Counted from the stretch's first letter, positions 39,148 to 49,855 are shown. The stretch is 64,000 nt of DNA from Microtetraspora fusca (GCF_001570365.1 NZ_BBYK01000038.1:480787-544786); one strand, 5' to 3'. Numbers and translations: made by a program. Notes: a model not told the origin generated them from the letters alone.

Positions 39148-41376
39148 TCAGCGACCGCCGACCGGAATCTCGAACCAGACCGCCTTGCCCTCGCGGGTGG
39201 GACGCGACCCCCAGCGCTTGGCGAGCTGGTCGACGAGGTAGAGGCCGCGGCCGCCCTCGTCGTTCTCCCCGGCGCTGCGGATGCGCGGCAGCCGCAGGTC
39301 CTGGTCGAACACCTCGACCCAGACGGACTCCTCGCCGCGGCGCAGCCGCAGCGTGAACTCCTTGTCGCTGACGACCTCGTCCTCGAAGCCGGGGACGTCC
39401 CACGACTCGTCGAACGGCAGCGGCGGACCGTCCATGATCAGGTCGCGGCGGGGGACGTTGGCGCTCGCCGCGTGCAGAACCACGTTGGTGACGACCTCGG
39501 ACACCAGCAGGCAGGCCAGCTCGGCGCGCTCCTCCGGGACCTCCCAGCGCTCGAACGCGTCGGACGCCATGCGCCGCGCCTCGCCCACCATGATCGGCTG
39601 GGCGGGGAAGGTCTGCTCCTCGTACTGGAGCTCGGCGCCAACCGAGCGGATCACGAGGATCGCCATGTCGTCGTCGATCTCTCCGGGGATGGCGGTGGTC
39701 GCCGCGTCGGCGATCCGCTCGACGCTGTCCCCGGCGATCTTCGCGACCTTGTCGCAGAGCATCCGCAGTGTCTCGTCCTCGCTCGGCGGCTGCTCCTCCG
39801 AGTCGCGCGGGGGCCGCCGGTCGACCAGGCCGTCGGTGTAGAGCAGCAGCGCCGCGCCGGGCGGCAGAGTCCGGGTCTCCTCCTTGTAGACCAGGTCGGC
39901 GTGGACGCCCTTGGCGTGGACGCCGAGCGGCTGGCCGACCTCACTGATGTCGAGCTCGGTGACGTTGCCGTTGACGATCAGCAGCGGCGGCGCGTGCCCG
40001 GCGTTGGCGAACGAGAGCTGCCGGGACCAGGCGTCGTAGACGAGGTACTGGCAGGTGACGATCGGCGGGTTGGTGATGTCCTCGCCGAAGTCGTCGCGTT
40101 CCGGGGCGGCGACGATCCGGGTCCACTCGTCCAGGCGGGCGAGGATGTCGGCGGGCGGCTTGTCGTCCTGGGCGAAGGCGCGCAGCGCGGCGCGGAGCTG
40201 CCCCATGACGGCGGCCGCCTTGGCCCCACGCCCCTCGACGTCGCCGATGACGATGCCAACCCGGCCGGCCGACAGCGGGATCACGTCGTACCAGTCGCCG
40301 CCGACCTGTGTCTGGATGCCCTGGCCGTGCGAGACGAGCGGCGCGGCCGGGCAGTAGCGGACCGCGATCTCCAGACCGTCGAGCGTCGGCAGCTCTCGCG
40401 GCAGCAGGTGCTTCTGGAAGGACTCGGCGGTGTGCCGCTCCTCCTCGAACAGCAGCGCGTTGTCGACGGCCACCGCCACCCGGGTGGCGATCGCGCCGAC
40501 GAAGTCGCGGTCGAACGTGTCGTAGTGCGGCGAGCGCCGGTCGGTGAGGTTGGACAGGCTGAGGTACATCAGACCGAGCGTCTCGCCGCGGACGCACAGC
40601 GGCGCCACGATGGCGGAGGTCATGCCGATCTCGCCGCAGATGCGGACCGACGCCTCGCTCGGCGCGGGATAGCTGACCTGGGAGAAGTCCTCGATGAGGA
40701 TGGTCTCCTGGCGGCGCAGGGCCGTGTCGGCGTAGTGACCGGGGGGATACCTGACCTCGCCGCCGACCGGCAGCCACGACTCCGGCGGCGGCGACCAGCC
40801 GTTCACGTGGTGGGAGACCTTGCGGATCAGCCGGTCGCCCTCGACCAGCTCGATGAAGCAGTGGTCCGCGAACTGCGGCACCAGCATGTCCGCGACCCGG
40901 TTGAGCGTCTCCTCCACGTACAGCGAGCCGGCCAGCCGCTCACCGATGCGCTCCAGCAGACCGAAACGGTCCTTCTCGCGCTCGTTGCTGCGCATGGCCT
41001 CGCGCGCGGTGATCACGATGCCGGTGACCGAGCCGGACGGATGCCGCAGGGGGACGGCCTGGGCCCGCACGTAGATCATCGTGCCGTCGGCGCGGACGAT
41101 GTCGAAGGTGCCCTCCCAGACGCCTCCCCTGAGCACGCTCTTGGCCAGCTCGGCGGTCAGCGGGTGGTCCTTCTCGGTGGTGATGCCGAGAGAGAGGAGC
41201 GACTCCTTGCCCTCGTCCCCGCCCGGACGGCCGAACAGCCGCTCGGCGAACGGGTTCCAGTAGAGGACGTTGCTGAACCTGTCGGTGACGACGACGGCCA
41301 TCTCGGCCTGGTCCAGCACGGAACCCGCGGTGAGGTGGTCCGCGCTGTCCTGCGAGAGGTCCCCCCAACGTTTCAT
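39148..41376 (-). CDS. PAS-GAF-PP2C phosphatase with fused HATPase (RsbU/RsbW-type) domain
   Basis: A 742-residue cytoplasmic regulator. Domains in order: PAS (about 20-125, VVVTDRFSNVLYWNPFAERL), GAF (about 145-320), SpoIIE-type PP2C phosphatase (about 340-560) and a C-terminal HATPase anti-sigma-kinase-like domain (about 590-742). Metal-binding Asp residues are seen in GGDWYDVI, GDVEGRG and EIDDDMAIL. The HATPase N-box is VSEVVTNVVLHA and the G box GGRGLYLVDQLA. By family it would dephosphorylate a STAS-domain anti-sigma antagonist and bind a partner; a STAS gene lies at 51497. GC-rich start region, ATG chosen. Confidence 0.88.
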   Translation of the reverse strand: MKRWGDLSQDSADHLTAGSVLDQAEMAVVVTDRFSNVLYWNPFAERLFGRPGGDEGKESLLSLGITTEKDHPLTAELAKSVLRGGVWEGTFDIVRADGTMIYVRAQAVPLRHPSGSVTGIVITAREAMRSNEREKDRFGLLERIGERLAGSLYVEETLNRVADMLVPQFADHCFIELVEGDRLIRKVSHHVNGWSPPPESWLPVGGEVRYPPGHYADTALRRQETILIEDFSQVSYPAPSEASVRICGEIGMTSAIVAPLCVRGETLGLMYLSLSNLTDRRSPHYDTFDRDFVGAIATRVAVAVDNALLFEEERHTAESFQKHLLPRELPTLDGLEIAVRYCPAAPLVSHGQGIQTQVGGDWYDVIPLSAGRVGIVIGDVEGRGAKAAAVMGQLRAALRAFAQDDKPPADILARLDEWTRIVAAPERDDFGEDITNPPIVTCQYLVYDAWSRQLSFANAGHAPPLLIVNGNVTELDISEVGQPLGVHAKGVHADLVYKEETRTLPPGAALLLYTDGLVDRRPPRDSEEQPPSEDETLRMLCDKVAKIAGDSVERIADAATTAIPGEIDDDMAILVIRSVGAELQYEEQTFPAQPIMVGEARRMASDAFERWEVPEERAELACLLVSEVVTNVVLHAASANVPRRDLIMDGPPLPFDESWDVPGFEDEVVSDKEFTLRLRRGEESVWVEVFDQDLRLPRIRSAGENDEGGRGLYLVDQLAKRWGSRPTREGKAVWFEIPVGGR

Positions 41377-41499
41377 CCGACGATCACCCCTTGGGGGCGG
41401 GTGTTCGCAAAGCGGACCACTGGCGCTCCTGCCTGAACAGAGGCTGGGTTCTGACGAGAGAGGAGGGGCTCCCTGCTGTGACTCACCAAACGAATTCGA

Positions 41500-42204
41500 T
41501 CATCGTCTCGTGACGAAGACGTGCGCGGCGACGTCGCGCGGAAGTTCCACAAGGCCGATCTCCGCTTCACCGTCACCCGTCACCCGTACACCGTCATCGC
41601 TCGCCGCGAGCGTCACCTCGCGTCCGGGTTGTATCCCAACTTGCTTGAGTTTAAGCATCACGGCGGGATCGCTTTGCACTTGTTCGCTAATTCGGCGCAC
41701 TACAGCGGGTACATCCCTGGGTCCGGCCAGATCGATCAGGGACAGAATCTGATCCTCCTTGACCGAACCGGGCTGATCCACGCCCAGCTCGCCGAGCCCC
41801 GGGATGGGGTTCCCGTGCGGGCACGTGGTGGGGTTGTCAAGGAGGCCGACCAGGCGCGTCTCCACGGACTCCGACATCACGTGCTCCCAGCGGCACGCCT
41901 CGATGTGCACCTCCTCCCACGGCAATCCGATCACCTGGGTCAGGAGGCACTCGGCGAGGCGGTGCTTGCGCATGACCCTGATCGCCAGGGTGCGGCCGAG
42001 GTCGGTCATGCTCAGATGCCGGTCACCCTCCACCTTGACCAGCCCGTCGCGCTCCATCCGGGCGACCGTCTGGCTGACAGTGGGGCCGCTCTGCTGGAGC
42101 CGCTCCGCGATGCGCGCGCGCAGCGGAACGATGCCCTCCTCTTCCAGCTCGAAGATCGTCCGGAGGTACATCTCGGTGGTATCGATCAGGCCGTGTGCGG
42201 TCAA
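41500..42204 (-). CDS. ideR: Iron-dependent repressor IdeR/DmdR (DtxR family)
   Basis: A 234-residue metal-dependent repressor of iron uptake genes. The TTG start is supported by GGGAGGAACG just upstream and gives LTAHGLIDTTEMYLRTIF, matching IdeR. The helix-turn-helix is LQQSGPTVSQTVARMERDG. Metal ligands are present: His and Glu of RKHRLAE, and Cys, Glu, His of EACRWEHVMSE. A C-terminal FeoA-like SH3 domain completes it. Close likeness to mycobacterial IdeR suggests the global iron regulator. Divergent from udgX. Confidence 0.93.
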   Translation of the reverse strand: MTAHGLIDTTEMYLRTIFELEEEGIVPLRARIAERLQQSGPTVSQTVARMERDGLVKVEGDRHLSMTDLGRTLAIRVMRKHRLAECLLTQVIGLPWEEVHIEACRWEHVMSESVETRLVGLLDNPTTCPHGNPIPGLGELGVDQPGSVKEDQILSLIDLAGPRDVPAVVRRISEQVQSDPAVMLKLKQVGIQPGREVTLAASDDGVRVTGDGEAEIGLVELPRDVAAHVFVTRR

Positions 42205-42281
42205 CGTTCCTCCCGTCCTGTAATCGATGCTACGAGCTTCCGATGTGTTCGCAGCCGACCCTATTGGGGAAGCGACATGGG

Positions 42282-42893
42282 ATGGCAAACATCGGTGCGG
42301 AACGTTTTCTTCCAGGGGAGATCAGCCTCCCCGCGCTACGTGAGGCCGCCCGCCGGTGCCAGGGGTGCGACCTCTATCGGAACGCCACGCAGACCGTCTT
42401 CGGAGAGGGCGTTCCGGACGCCCGCTACATGCTCGTGGGCGAGGAACCGGGAGATCAGGAGGACCGCCAGGGGGCGCCGTTCGTCGGCCCCGCGGGCCGC
42501 GTGCTGGACCGCGCCCTTGAGGAGGCGGGCATCGACCGCGAAACCGTCTACGTGACCAACGCCGTCAAGCACTTCAAGTTCCAGCCGCGCGGCAAGCGCA
42601 GGATCCACCAGAAGCCGACCGCCGCAGAGATCGACGCGTGCCACCCGTGGCTCGCCGCGGAGATGAGCCTGGTGAACCCGGAGATCACCGTGATCCTCGG
42701 CGCCACCGCCGCACGCGCGCTGCTCGGTCCCGCGTTCCGGGTGACCCGGGAGCGCGGACGGCCCCTCCCCCGTTCGGAGGGAGGCTTCTACATCGCGACC
42801 GTGCATCCCTCGTCGATCCTCCGGGCGCCGGACAGGGACGCGGCCTACGCCGGCTTCCTCTCCGATCTCCGGGTCGCCGCCGCGCTGCCCTGA
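42282..42893 (+). CDS. udgX: UdgX, uracil-DNA cross-linking glycosylase
   Basis: A 203-residue member of the uracil-DNA glycosylase superfamily. Motif 1 is GEEPGDQEDRQGAPFVGPAG and motif 3 TVHPSSILR. The loop KRRIH at residues 105-109 is the hallmark of UdgX; in the mycobacterial enzyme the His at 109 becomes covalently joined to the abasic site after uracil removal. Cys pairs near the N-terminus (CQGC) and in DACHPW fit the [4Fe-4S] cluster. ATG at 42282, preceded by GGGGAAG. Divergent from ideR by 77 bases, so iron and an iron-sulphur repair enzyme sit side by side. Confidence 0.9.
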   Translation: MANIGAERFLPGEISLPALREAARRCQGCDLYRNATQTVFGEGVPDARYMLVGEEPGDQEDRQGAPFVGPAGRVLDRALEEAGIDRETVYVTNAVKHFKFQPRGKRRIHQKPTAAEIDACHPWLAAEMSLVNPEITVILGATAARALLGPAFRVTRERGRPLPRSEGGFYIATVHPSSILRAPDRDAAYAGFLSDLRVAAALP

Positions 42894-42924
42894 ACGCCGG
42901 CGCCTCGATGAGGGGCCGTGAGGG

Positions 42925-43569
42925 TCAGGGCGCGAGGCGTTCCAGGACCCATCCCGCGCCGGCCCGCCGGTAGCGCAGCCGGTCATGCATCCGGTCGGTC
43001 TGCCCCTGCCAGAACTCCATCTCCTCCGGGATGACCCGGAACCCGCCCCAGAAGTCCGGTGTCGGCGGGTCCTCCGGCCAGCGCTCGGCCAGCGCCGCGT
43101 ACCTCTCGTCCAGTTCTTCGCGGGACCGCACCACCGCCGACTGGCGCGACGCCCACGCCGCGACGCGGGAGCCGTACGGGCGGGAGCGGAAGTAGGAGTC
43201 GGAGTCGTCGCGGGACACCCGGACGACGCGGCCCTCGATGCGGACCTGGCGGCGGATGGGATGCCACGGGAAGAGCAGGCAGGCCCGGGGGTTCTCGCCG
43301 AGGTCGCGCCCCTTGCGGGACTCGTAGTTGGTGAAGAAGACGAAGCCGCGCTCGTCGAATCCCTTCAACAGGACGGTGCGCGCGGACGGCCGGCCACCGG
43401 CGGAGCTGGTGGCCACGATCATGGCGTTGGGCTCGGGCAGCCCCGCCTCGACCGCGTCGCCGAACCACACCGCGAACTGGGCCACCGGGTCGTCGGAGAG
43501 GCCGGATTCGAGCAGGGGTTCGCCCTCGTAGCTGTGCCGGAGGCCGGGCAGATGAGAAGCGGTGTCCAC
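42925..43569 (-). CDS. pdxH: Pyridoxamine 5'-phosphate oxidase
   Basis: A 214-residue FMN enzyme that oxidises pyridoxamine/pyridoxine 5'-phosphate to pyridoxal 5'-phosphate, the last step of vitamin B6 salvage. Typical segments are EPNAMIVATSS, GRPSARTVLLKGFDERGFVF, FTNYESRKG, LFPWHPIRRQVRIEGRV and the C-terminal WQGQTDRMHDRLRYRR and LERLAP end. GTG start. Divergent from the citrate synthase gene. Confidence 0.95.
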   Translation of the reverse strand: MDTASHLPGLRHSYEGEPLLESGLSDDPVAQFAVWFGDAVEAGLPEPNAMIVATSSAGGRPSARTVLLKGFDERGFVFFTNYESRKGRDLGENPRACLLFPWHPIRRQVRIEGRVVRVSRDDSDSYFRSRPYGSRVAAWASRQSAVVRSREELDERYAALAERWPEDPPTPDFWGGFRVIPEEMEFWQGQTDRMHDRLRYRRAGAGWVLERLAP

Positions 43570-43739
43570 GGAACGGTATTGTTGCGCGCTTGACAGAGGA
43601 CGCCTACATCAGCCCCTACCAGGGACAACGGCGTTTCATAGGGACCGGCGGGAACCCAGTGGAACCCTGCGGGTTAAATTGACCCGCCGGTATCTCGACA
43701 TCAAGGCTTTTGACTTCACAAGAGAGGGAGGCGGCCGAA

Positions 43740-44846
43740 GTGTCCGACTTCAAACCCGGACTCGAAGGCGTGGTGGCTTTCGAGACCGAGATCGCGGAAC
43801 CGGACAAAGAAGGGGGCGCCCTTCGCTACCGGGGCGTCGACATCGAGGAACTCGTGGGCCAGGTCTCGTACGGGCACGTCTGGGGCCTGCTCGTGGACAA
43901 CGAGTTCCAGCCGGGACTGCCTCCGGCCGAGCCCTATCCCGTTCCCGTCCACTCCGGTGACATCCGCGTCGACGTGCAGAGCGCGCTCGCGATGCTCGCC
44001 CCCGCCTACGGTTTCCGCCCGCTCCTCGACATCGACGACGCCCAGGCCCGCGACGACCTCGCCCGCGCCTCGGTGACCGCGCTGTCGTTCGTGGCGCAGT
44101 CCGCCCGCGGCCTGGGCCTGCCGATGGTCCCGCAGAAGCGCGTCGACGAGGCCCAGAGCATCGTCGAGCGGTTCATGGTCCGCTGGCGTGGCGAGCCGGA
44201 TCCCAAGCACGTCAAGGCCATCGACGCGTACTGGACCTCGGCTGCCGAGCACGGCATGAACGCCTCCACGTTCACCGCCCGTGTGATCGCCTCCACCGGC
44301 GCCGACGTCGCCGCCGCCCTGTCGGGCGCGGTGGGCGCGATGTCCGGTCCGCTGCACGGTGGCGCCCCCGCCCGCGTGCTGCACATGATCGAGGGCGTCG
44401 AGCAGGTCGGCGACGCCAAGAAGTACGTCCAGGCCGAGCTGGACAAGGGCCAGCGGCTCATGGGCTTCGGCCACCGGGTCTACCGGGCCGAGGACCCCCG
44501 CGCCCGGGTGCTGCGCCGTACGGCCAAGGAGCTGGGCGCGCCGCGCTACGAGGTCGCCGCCGCCCTGGAGCAGGCCGCCCTGGAGGAGCTGCACGCCCGC
44601 AAGCCCGACCGCGTGCTCGCGACCAACGTCGAGTACTGGGCGGCCGTCATCCTCGACTTCGCCGAGGTTCCGGCCCACATGTTCACCTCCATGTTCACCT
44701 GCGCGCGCACCGCCGGCTGGGCCGCGCACATCCTCGAGCAGAAGCGCACGGGCAGGCTGGTCCGCCCCAGCGCGAACTACGTCGGCCCTTCCCAGCGCTC
44801 GATCAACGACGTCCCCGGCGCGGCCGAAGTCATCGGCAAGATCTGA
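43740..44846 (+). CDS. gltA2: Citrate synthase (type 2)
   Basis: A 368-residue citrate synthase joining acetyl-CoA and oxaloacetate at entry to the TCA cycle. Catalytic residues are visible: His in GPLHGGAPARVL, His in MGFGHRVYRAEDPRA and Asp in DFAEVPAHMFTSMF. The GTG at 43740 has GGGAGG eight bases upstream; an in-frame ATG at 43710 is less likely because it would swallow that ribosome binding site. A clean terminator follows. Confidence 0.93.
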   Translation: MSDFKPGLEGVVAFETEIAEPDKEGGALRYRGVDIEELVGQVSYGHVWGLLVDNEFQPGLPPAEPYPVPVHSGDIRVDVQSALAMLAPAYGFRPLLDIDDAQARDDLARASVTALSFVAQSARGLGLPMVPQKRVDEAQSIVERFMVRWRGEPDPKHVKAIDAYWTSAAEHGMNASTFTARVIASTGADVAAALSGAVGAMSGPLHGGAPARVLHMIEGVEQVGDAKKYVQAELDKGQRLMGFGHRVYRAEDPRARVLRRTAKELGAPRYEVAAALEQAALEELHARKPDRVLATNVEYWAAVILDFAEVPAHMFTSMFTCARTAGWAAHILEQKRTGRLVRPSANYVGPSQRSINDVPGAAEVIGKI

Positions 44847-44887
44847 CCTGAACACCGCCGACGTCCCGTCGGCTGTCTCCCCGATTC

Positions 44888-44920
44888 GGCCCGCACATCC
44901 GGTGCGGGCCGTTTCCGTTT
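44888..44920 (+). terminator. Terminator after citrate synthase
   Basis: Hairpin GGCCCGCAC/GTGCGGGCC (44888-44896 and 44902-44910) followed by the T-rich GTTTCCGTTTT. A standard intrinsic terminator. Confidence 0.8.
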
Positions 44921-44962
44921 TCCGGCCTCTCCCCGAGGCCCCCGGATGCGCGGACGGCGCGG

Positions 44963-47011
44963 TCAGGGGCGGCCGGACTGCTCGCCCGGCGGAGCGTCGG
45001 GAAGGCGCGCGCAGAGCGGGTCGGCGGGTGGCCGCTCGTCCATGTCCAGCAGCCCGCACCGGACCATCGGCACGGCGTGCCGCGGCGCGGAGTCGCTCAC
45101 CTTCATGATGGCGACGACCTTGTTCGCGGGATCGTGCCGCTCGGCGTACACGAAGTCGATCACCCCGCTCGACCCGTTCCAGGCGGCCTGCCGCGAGGTG
45201 AGGACGAGCTCGTAGAGGACGTCCCCCTTACTGGGCAGCGCTCCGCCCCGGTAGGCCCGGTTCGCCGCCTGGTAGACCACGCTGATCGCGTCGTACGTGA
45301 GGATCAGGTTGTCGTCGGAGGCGTTCGGATGGCCTCCCTTCAGCAGGCCGTAGACGAACGCGGTGGGCGCGTCCGAGCTGCTCCGCCACAGCTCGCGGCC
45401 GGCCAGCGCCGCGTGGTAGACCTCGACCCGGCGCAGGCTCGTGATCTCGTCCCCGTGGTCGGCCACGACCTTGATGACGTCGTCGCTGGCGATGACCCGC
45501 ACCGTCTCCGGCCCGCACGCCTTGCCCTCCAGCGCCCGCAGGAAGTCGAGGAACTCCGGCGCCCGGCTGGCGTAGAGGTACACGTCGGGCCGTCGGCGGC
45601 AGGCGTCCAGGGCCGCCTTGGAGATGCCCCCGCCGTCCACGCTGTAGTAGATGCGGGCGCGCAGGGCGACACGTTCCGCGCCGAGCGCGGTGACCAGGTC
45701 GTCGGCCAGGTTGTCGGTGTACTGGTCGCCGGGCGTACCGTCCTGCACGATGACCGCCGACGGGGACGCCACACCGTGCAGGAGCGTACGGCGGGCGAAC
45801 CGGGAGACGAGGGCGGCCTCGCGGAAGTTCGTCGGCCCCGCGTGGAAGTAGTACGGGGAGGGATAGCCGGCGTCGCGGTCGATCGAGCCGTCCCTGATGT
45901 AGCCGAGCCGGTCGGCGGTCCCGGTGGTGCCGACCATCGGGATCTTCGCCTCGTGCAGCACCTGGATGGCCTCCTGGACGCCCGCCACGCTGCGCGGGAA
46001 GCCGACCACGCCGACCACGTGGGGGTCGCTCTCGGCCAGCTCCCTGATCAGCTCGGCGCCGCGCCGCCCCTGCCGGAGGTTGTCGCCGGAGTTCGCGACC
46101 AGCACCCGGAGCCGCGGCGTGCTGGCGACCGTGCGCTGGTACTCCTCGACCGCCGCCAGCTCGGCCAGCGCGCCCGCCCGCCGGCTGTCCTCCGGCACGG
46201 TGTCCCTGATGGAGTACTCGCCGAACAGCACCACGCTGACGTAGGAGCCGGCCTCCTCGGCGGAGGCGTTGTTCCGGTCGATCTTCGCGATCAGCGTGGT
46301 GACGTCGCCGGTGAACAGGTCGCCGGGGGCGGGGCCGTCGGCGTTGACCACGCCCACGCACTCCCCGTCGATCCGCTCGGCGAAGGAGAGGCCGCCGCAG
46401 TGCGCGAGCCGGTCCCGCTGGTTCTGCACCGCCCAGACGGCCGGGCCGACGACCAGCAGCGCCACCGCCGACCAGTAGCCGATCGCCCGCAACCGCCCTC
46501 GCAGCATGCGCGGCCGGTGGTCGGCGTCCGGGAGGGGGCCGTCGGCGGCCACCACCATGCGCAGGCGGGGCACCCGCCGCCGCACCTTCCCGCGCCACCC
46601 CTCGACCAGTGCGGGGAGCCTCCTGAGGTCGGCGGGCACGGCGCTCCGCCGTTCGTCCTTGAGCTCGTCCGGGAGCGCGGCGATGACCAGGATCGGGGCC
46701 GGCAGCCCGGTCTCCTCGGTGGTCTCCTCCAGGATCCGCAGGAACCGCTCGGTGGCCTCGCCATGCCGCCGCGCCTCCAGGACGAGCATGCCGTACAGGC
46801 CGCGCCCCCAGCTCGGCCAGGGGATGATCCACCTCTGGTACGCCTGCCGGAGGTCCTGGCAGAAGGCGTGGATCAGCAGCCTGTCGATCTCGTCGTCGCC
46901 CGCGTTGGCCAGCCGGAGGGCGTACCTGGGGAGCCGTTCGAACCGCCGCCTCGTCAGGTACGGCTGCCGCCTGAACCAGCCGTTGAAGAACGATCCCCTG
47001 ATGGACAGCAC
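44963..47011 (-). CDS. Membrane-anchored solute-binding-type sensor with partial N-terminal domain
   Basis: A 682-residue protein. Residues 1-175 are cytoplasmic and helical, ending with a basic stretch; one membrane helix follows (about 176-195). The outside part is a periplasmic-binding-protein fold of the branched-chain amino acid receptor type: GVVGFPRSVAGVQEAIQVLH, MVGTTGTADRLG, VIVQDGTPGDQYTDNLADDL, LILTYDAISVVYQAANRAY. The cytoplasmic part reads like the back half of a STAND ATPase domain but has no Walker A. An in-frame stop lies about 28 codons before the GTG start, so the front may have been lost. Not a transporter component by context; probably a sensor. Confidence 0.6.
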   Translation of the reverse strand: MLSIRGSFFNGWFRRQPYLTRRRFERLPRYALRLANAGDDEIDRLLIHAFCQDLRQAYQRWIIPWPSWGRGLYGMLVLEARRHGEATERFLRILEETTEETGLPAPILVIAALPDELKDERRSAVPADLRRLPALVEGWRGKVRRRVPRLRMVVAADGPLPDADHRPRMLRGRLRAIGYWSAVALLVVGPAVWAVQNQRDRLAHCGGLSFAERIDGECVGVVNADGPAPGDLFTGDVTTLIAKIDRNNASAEEAGSYVSVVLFGEYSIRDTVPEDSRRAGALAELAAVEEYQRTVASTPRLRVLVANSGDNLRQGRRGAELIRELAESDPHVVGVVGFPRSVAGVQEAIQVLHEAKIPMVGTTGTADRLGYIRDGSIDRDAGYPSPYYFHAGPTNFREAALVSRFARRTLLHGVASPSAVIVQDGTPGDQYTDNLADDLVTALGAERVALRARIYYSVDGGGISKAALDACRRRPDVYLYASRAPEFLDFLRALEGKACGPETVRVIASDDVIKVVADHGDEITSLRRVEVYHAALAGRELWRSSSDAPTAFVYGLLKGGHPNASDDNLILTYDAISVVYQAANRAYRGGALPSKGDVLYELVLTSRQAAWNGSSGVIDFVYAERHDPANKVVAIMKVSDSAPRHAVPMVRCGLLDMDERPPADPLCARLPDAPPGEQSGRP

Positions 47012-47144
47012 GGCCTGCAGCGCCGTACCGGCCAGGCGGATCGGCCACGACGGGGGTCTCCCGGACGGGAACGCGGTTTCGACTCAGTGCATGATCAATT
47101 GCTGCGGCACACCATGATGTCTCACATTGCGGACCTGGGTCTAG

Positions 47145-48287
<1,143 letters not shown>

Positions 48288-48310
48288 TCGGCTCCCGTCC
48301 GCGACGCCAC

Positions 48311-48342
48311 CGGGCCGGCACGCCAGCGCGCGTGCCGGCCCG
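48311..48342 (+). terminator. Terminator after serC
   Basis: A perfect 12-base-pair hairpin, CGGGCCGGCACG and CGTGCCGGCCCG, with an eight-base loop, 23 bases past the serC stop. Confidence 0.75.
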
Positions 48343-48446
48343 CGGCGTACCCGGGCCCGTGCCAGGCGGGCGAACCCGTGCAAAAGAAGTCATCGGACCT
48401 CCGTAAAGTTTTCTCCCGCACGCACAGAAATGGGACAGGAGCGACG

Positions 48447-48998
48447 GTGACTTCGACCTCGGGGGGTCTGCGGGCTCGGCAGCGCAGCCTGGGTTATCTG
48501 ATGTTCGCCAGCAGGTGGCTGCAGGTGCCCCTCTACCTCGGGCTGATCGTGGCCCAGGGGGTCTACGTATGGCAGTTCATGGTCGAGCTGTGGCATCTGG
48601 TCACCGGCGACTTCAGCGCGAGCGGCATGAACGTCGAGCAGTCGGTGATGCTCAGCGTGCTCGGCCTCATCGACGTCGTGATGATCTCCAACCTGCTCAT
48701 CATGGTGATCGTGGGCGGATACGAGACGTTCGTGTCGCGGATCAACCTTGACGGCCACCCCGACGAGCCCGAGTGGCTGTCCCACGTCAACGCGAACGTG
48801 CTCAAGGTCAAGCTGGCCACCGCGATCATCGGCATCTCGTCGATACACCTGCTGCAGACGTTCATCAGGGCCCGCGAGATGAGCACCGACACGATGCTGT
48901 GGCAGACCGTGATCCACCTGGTGTTCATCCTGTCCGCGATCGGGCTGGCCTTCATCGACCGGATGCTCAACTCCTCGGCCAACGACCGCGGCCATTGA
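48447..48998 (+). CDS. UPF0114 (YqhA-type) membrane protein
   Basis: A 183-residue integral membrane protein of the UPF0114 family, with four hydrophobic helices. Conserved features are LMFASRWLQVPLYLGLIVAQ, LIDVVMISNLLIMVIVGGYE, and VKLATAIIGISSIHLLQTFI. GTG start with AGGAG upstream, chosen over an in-frame upstream CTG/ATG because the family begins here. The biological role is unknown. It follows serC but has a terminator in between. Confidence 0.85.
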   Translation: MTSTSGGLRARQRSLGYLMFASRWLQVPLYLGLIVAQGVYVWQFMVELWHLVTGDFSASGMNVEQSVMLSVLGLIDVVMISNLLIMVIVGGYETFVSRINLDGHPDEPEWLSHVNANVLKVKLATAIIGISSIHLLQTFIRAREMSTDTMLWQTVIHLVFILSAIGLAFIDRMLNSSANDRGH

Positions 48999-49150
48999 CC
49001 GACGGCGAGGCCGGCTACGGGCCACAGCCGGCTCGGGGACGCCCCAGAAGCGCCACAGGCGGCCGATCATCGTCGCTTGCCCCTCTTTGTCTCGCGGGCG
49101 AGCGACGGCCGCTCCTGGAGGCCGTCAGGCGCTCCCGGACCTGACGGGTC

Positions 49151-49780
49151 TCAGGCCCTTTCCGGTACGGCACGGCGGCGGAACAGCCAGGCGGCGAGCA
49201 CCCCGCCGATCAGGCCGAAGAGGTGGCCCTGCCACGAGACCCCCGGCTCGCCCGGCAGCGCGCCCCAGAGGATCGAGTAGTACAGGACGGCAACGACCAC
49301 GCCGAGCAGGATGTCCAGGGCGCGCCGGTCGAACAGGCCGCGCGCGACGACGTACCCGAAGTAGCCGAAGACGAGGCCGCTGGCGCCGACCGTGAGCGTG
49401 CCCGGCGGACTCGTCAGCCAGACGCCGGCGCCGCTCACCAGGACGATGACGAGGCTGGCCGCCAGGAACCTGCCGACGCCGCGTATCGCGGCCAGGAAGC
49501 CCAGGATGAGCAGGGGAACCGAGTTGGCCATCAGGTGGCCGAACCCGTCGTGCAGGAACGGAGCGAACAGGATGCCGGGCAGGCCGTCGGGATCCTGCGC
49601 GACGATGCCGTACCGGTCGAGCGCGCCGTCCTCGACGTAGTCGACGACCTCGACCGCCCACATGGCGCCCAGGAGGACGGTCATGATGATCGCGCTGCCG
49701 AGCGCGCCGCTCAGGAGACCGACGACGCGGTCACGGGCCGACCGACCGGGAGGGGGAACCGGTTCCCCGGAGTCGTTCAT
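49151..49780 (-). CDS. Rhomboid family intramembrane serine protease
   Basis: A 209-residue membrane protein with six helices. The catalytic Ser is in VGASGLVFGYFGY and the His in WQGHLFGLIGG; FGHLMANSVPLLILG supplies the conserved His-Asn region. It should cut membrane proteins inside the bilayer. Its targets are unknown. The ATG opens with a short polar cytoplasmic head (MNDSGEPVPPPGRSARD). Confidence 0.9.
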   Translation of the reverse strand: MNDSGEPVPPPGRSARDRVVGLLSGALGSAIIMTVLLGAMWAVEVVDYVEDGALDRYGIVAQDPDGLPGILFAPFLHDGFGHLMANSVPLLILGFLAAIRGVGRFLAASLVIVLVSGAGVWLTSPPGTLTVGASGLVFGYFGYVVARGLFDRRALDILLGVVVAVLYYSILWGALPGEPGVSWQGHLFGLIGGVLAAWLFRRRAVPERA

Positions 49781-49855
49781 CCTTTCACCGTACGTTCTGT
49801 GTTCATTGGCGCTCGCTTCGCTCGCGCGGGCCCGGGGCGCCCCTTAAAGGCGGCA

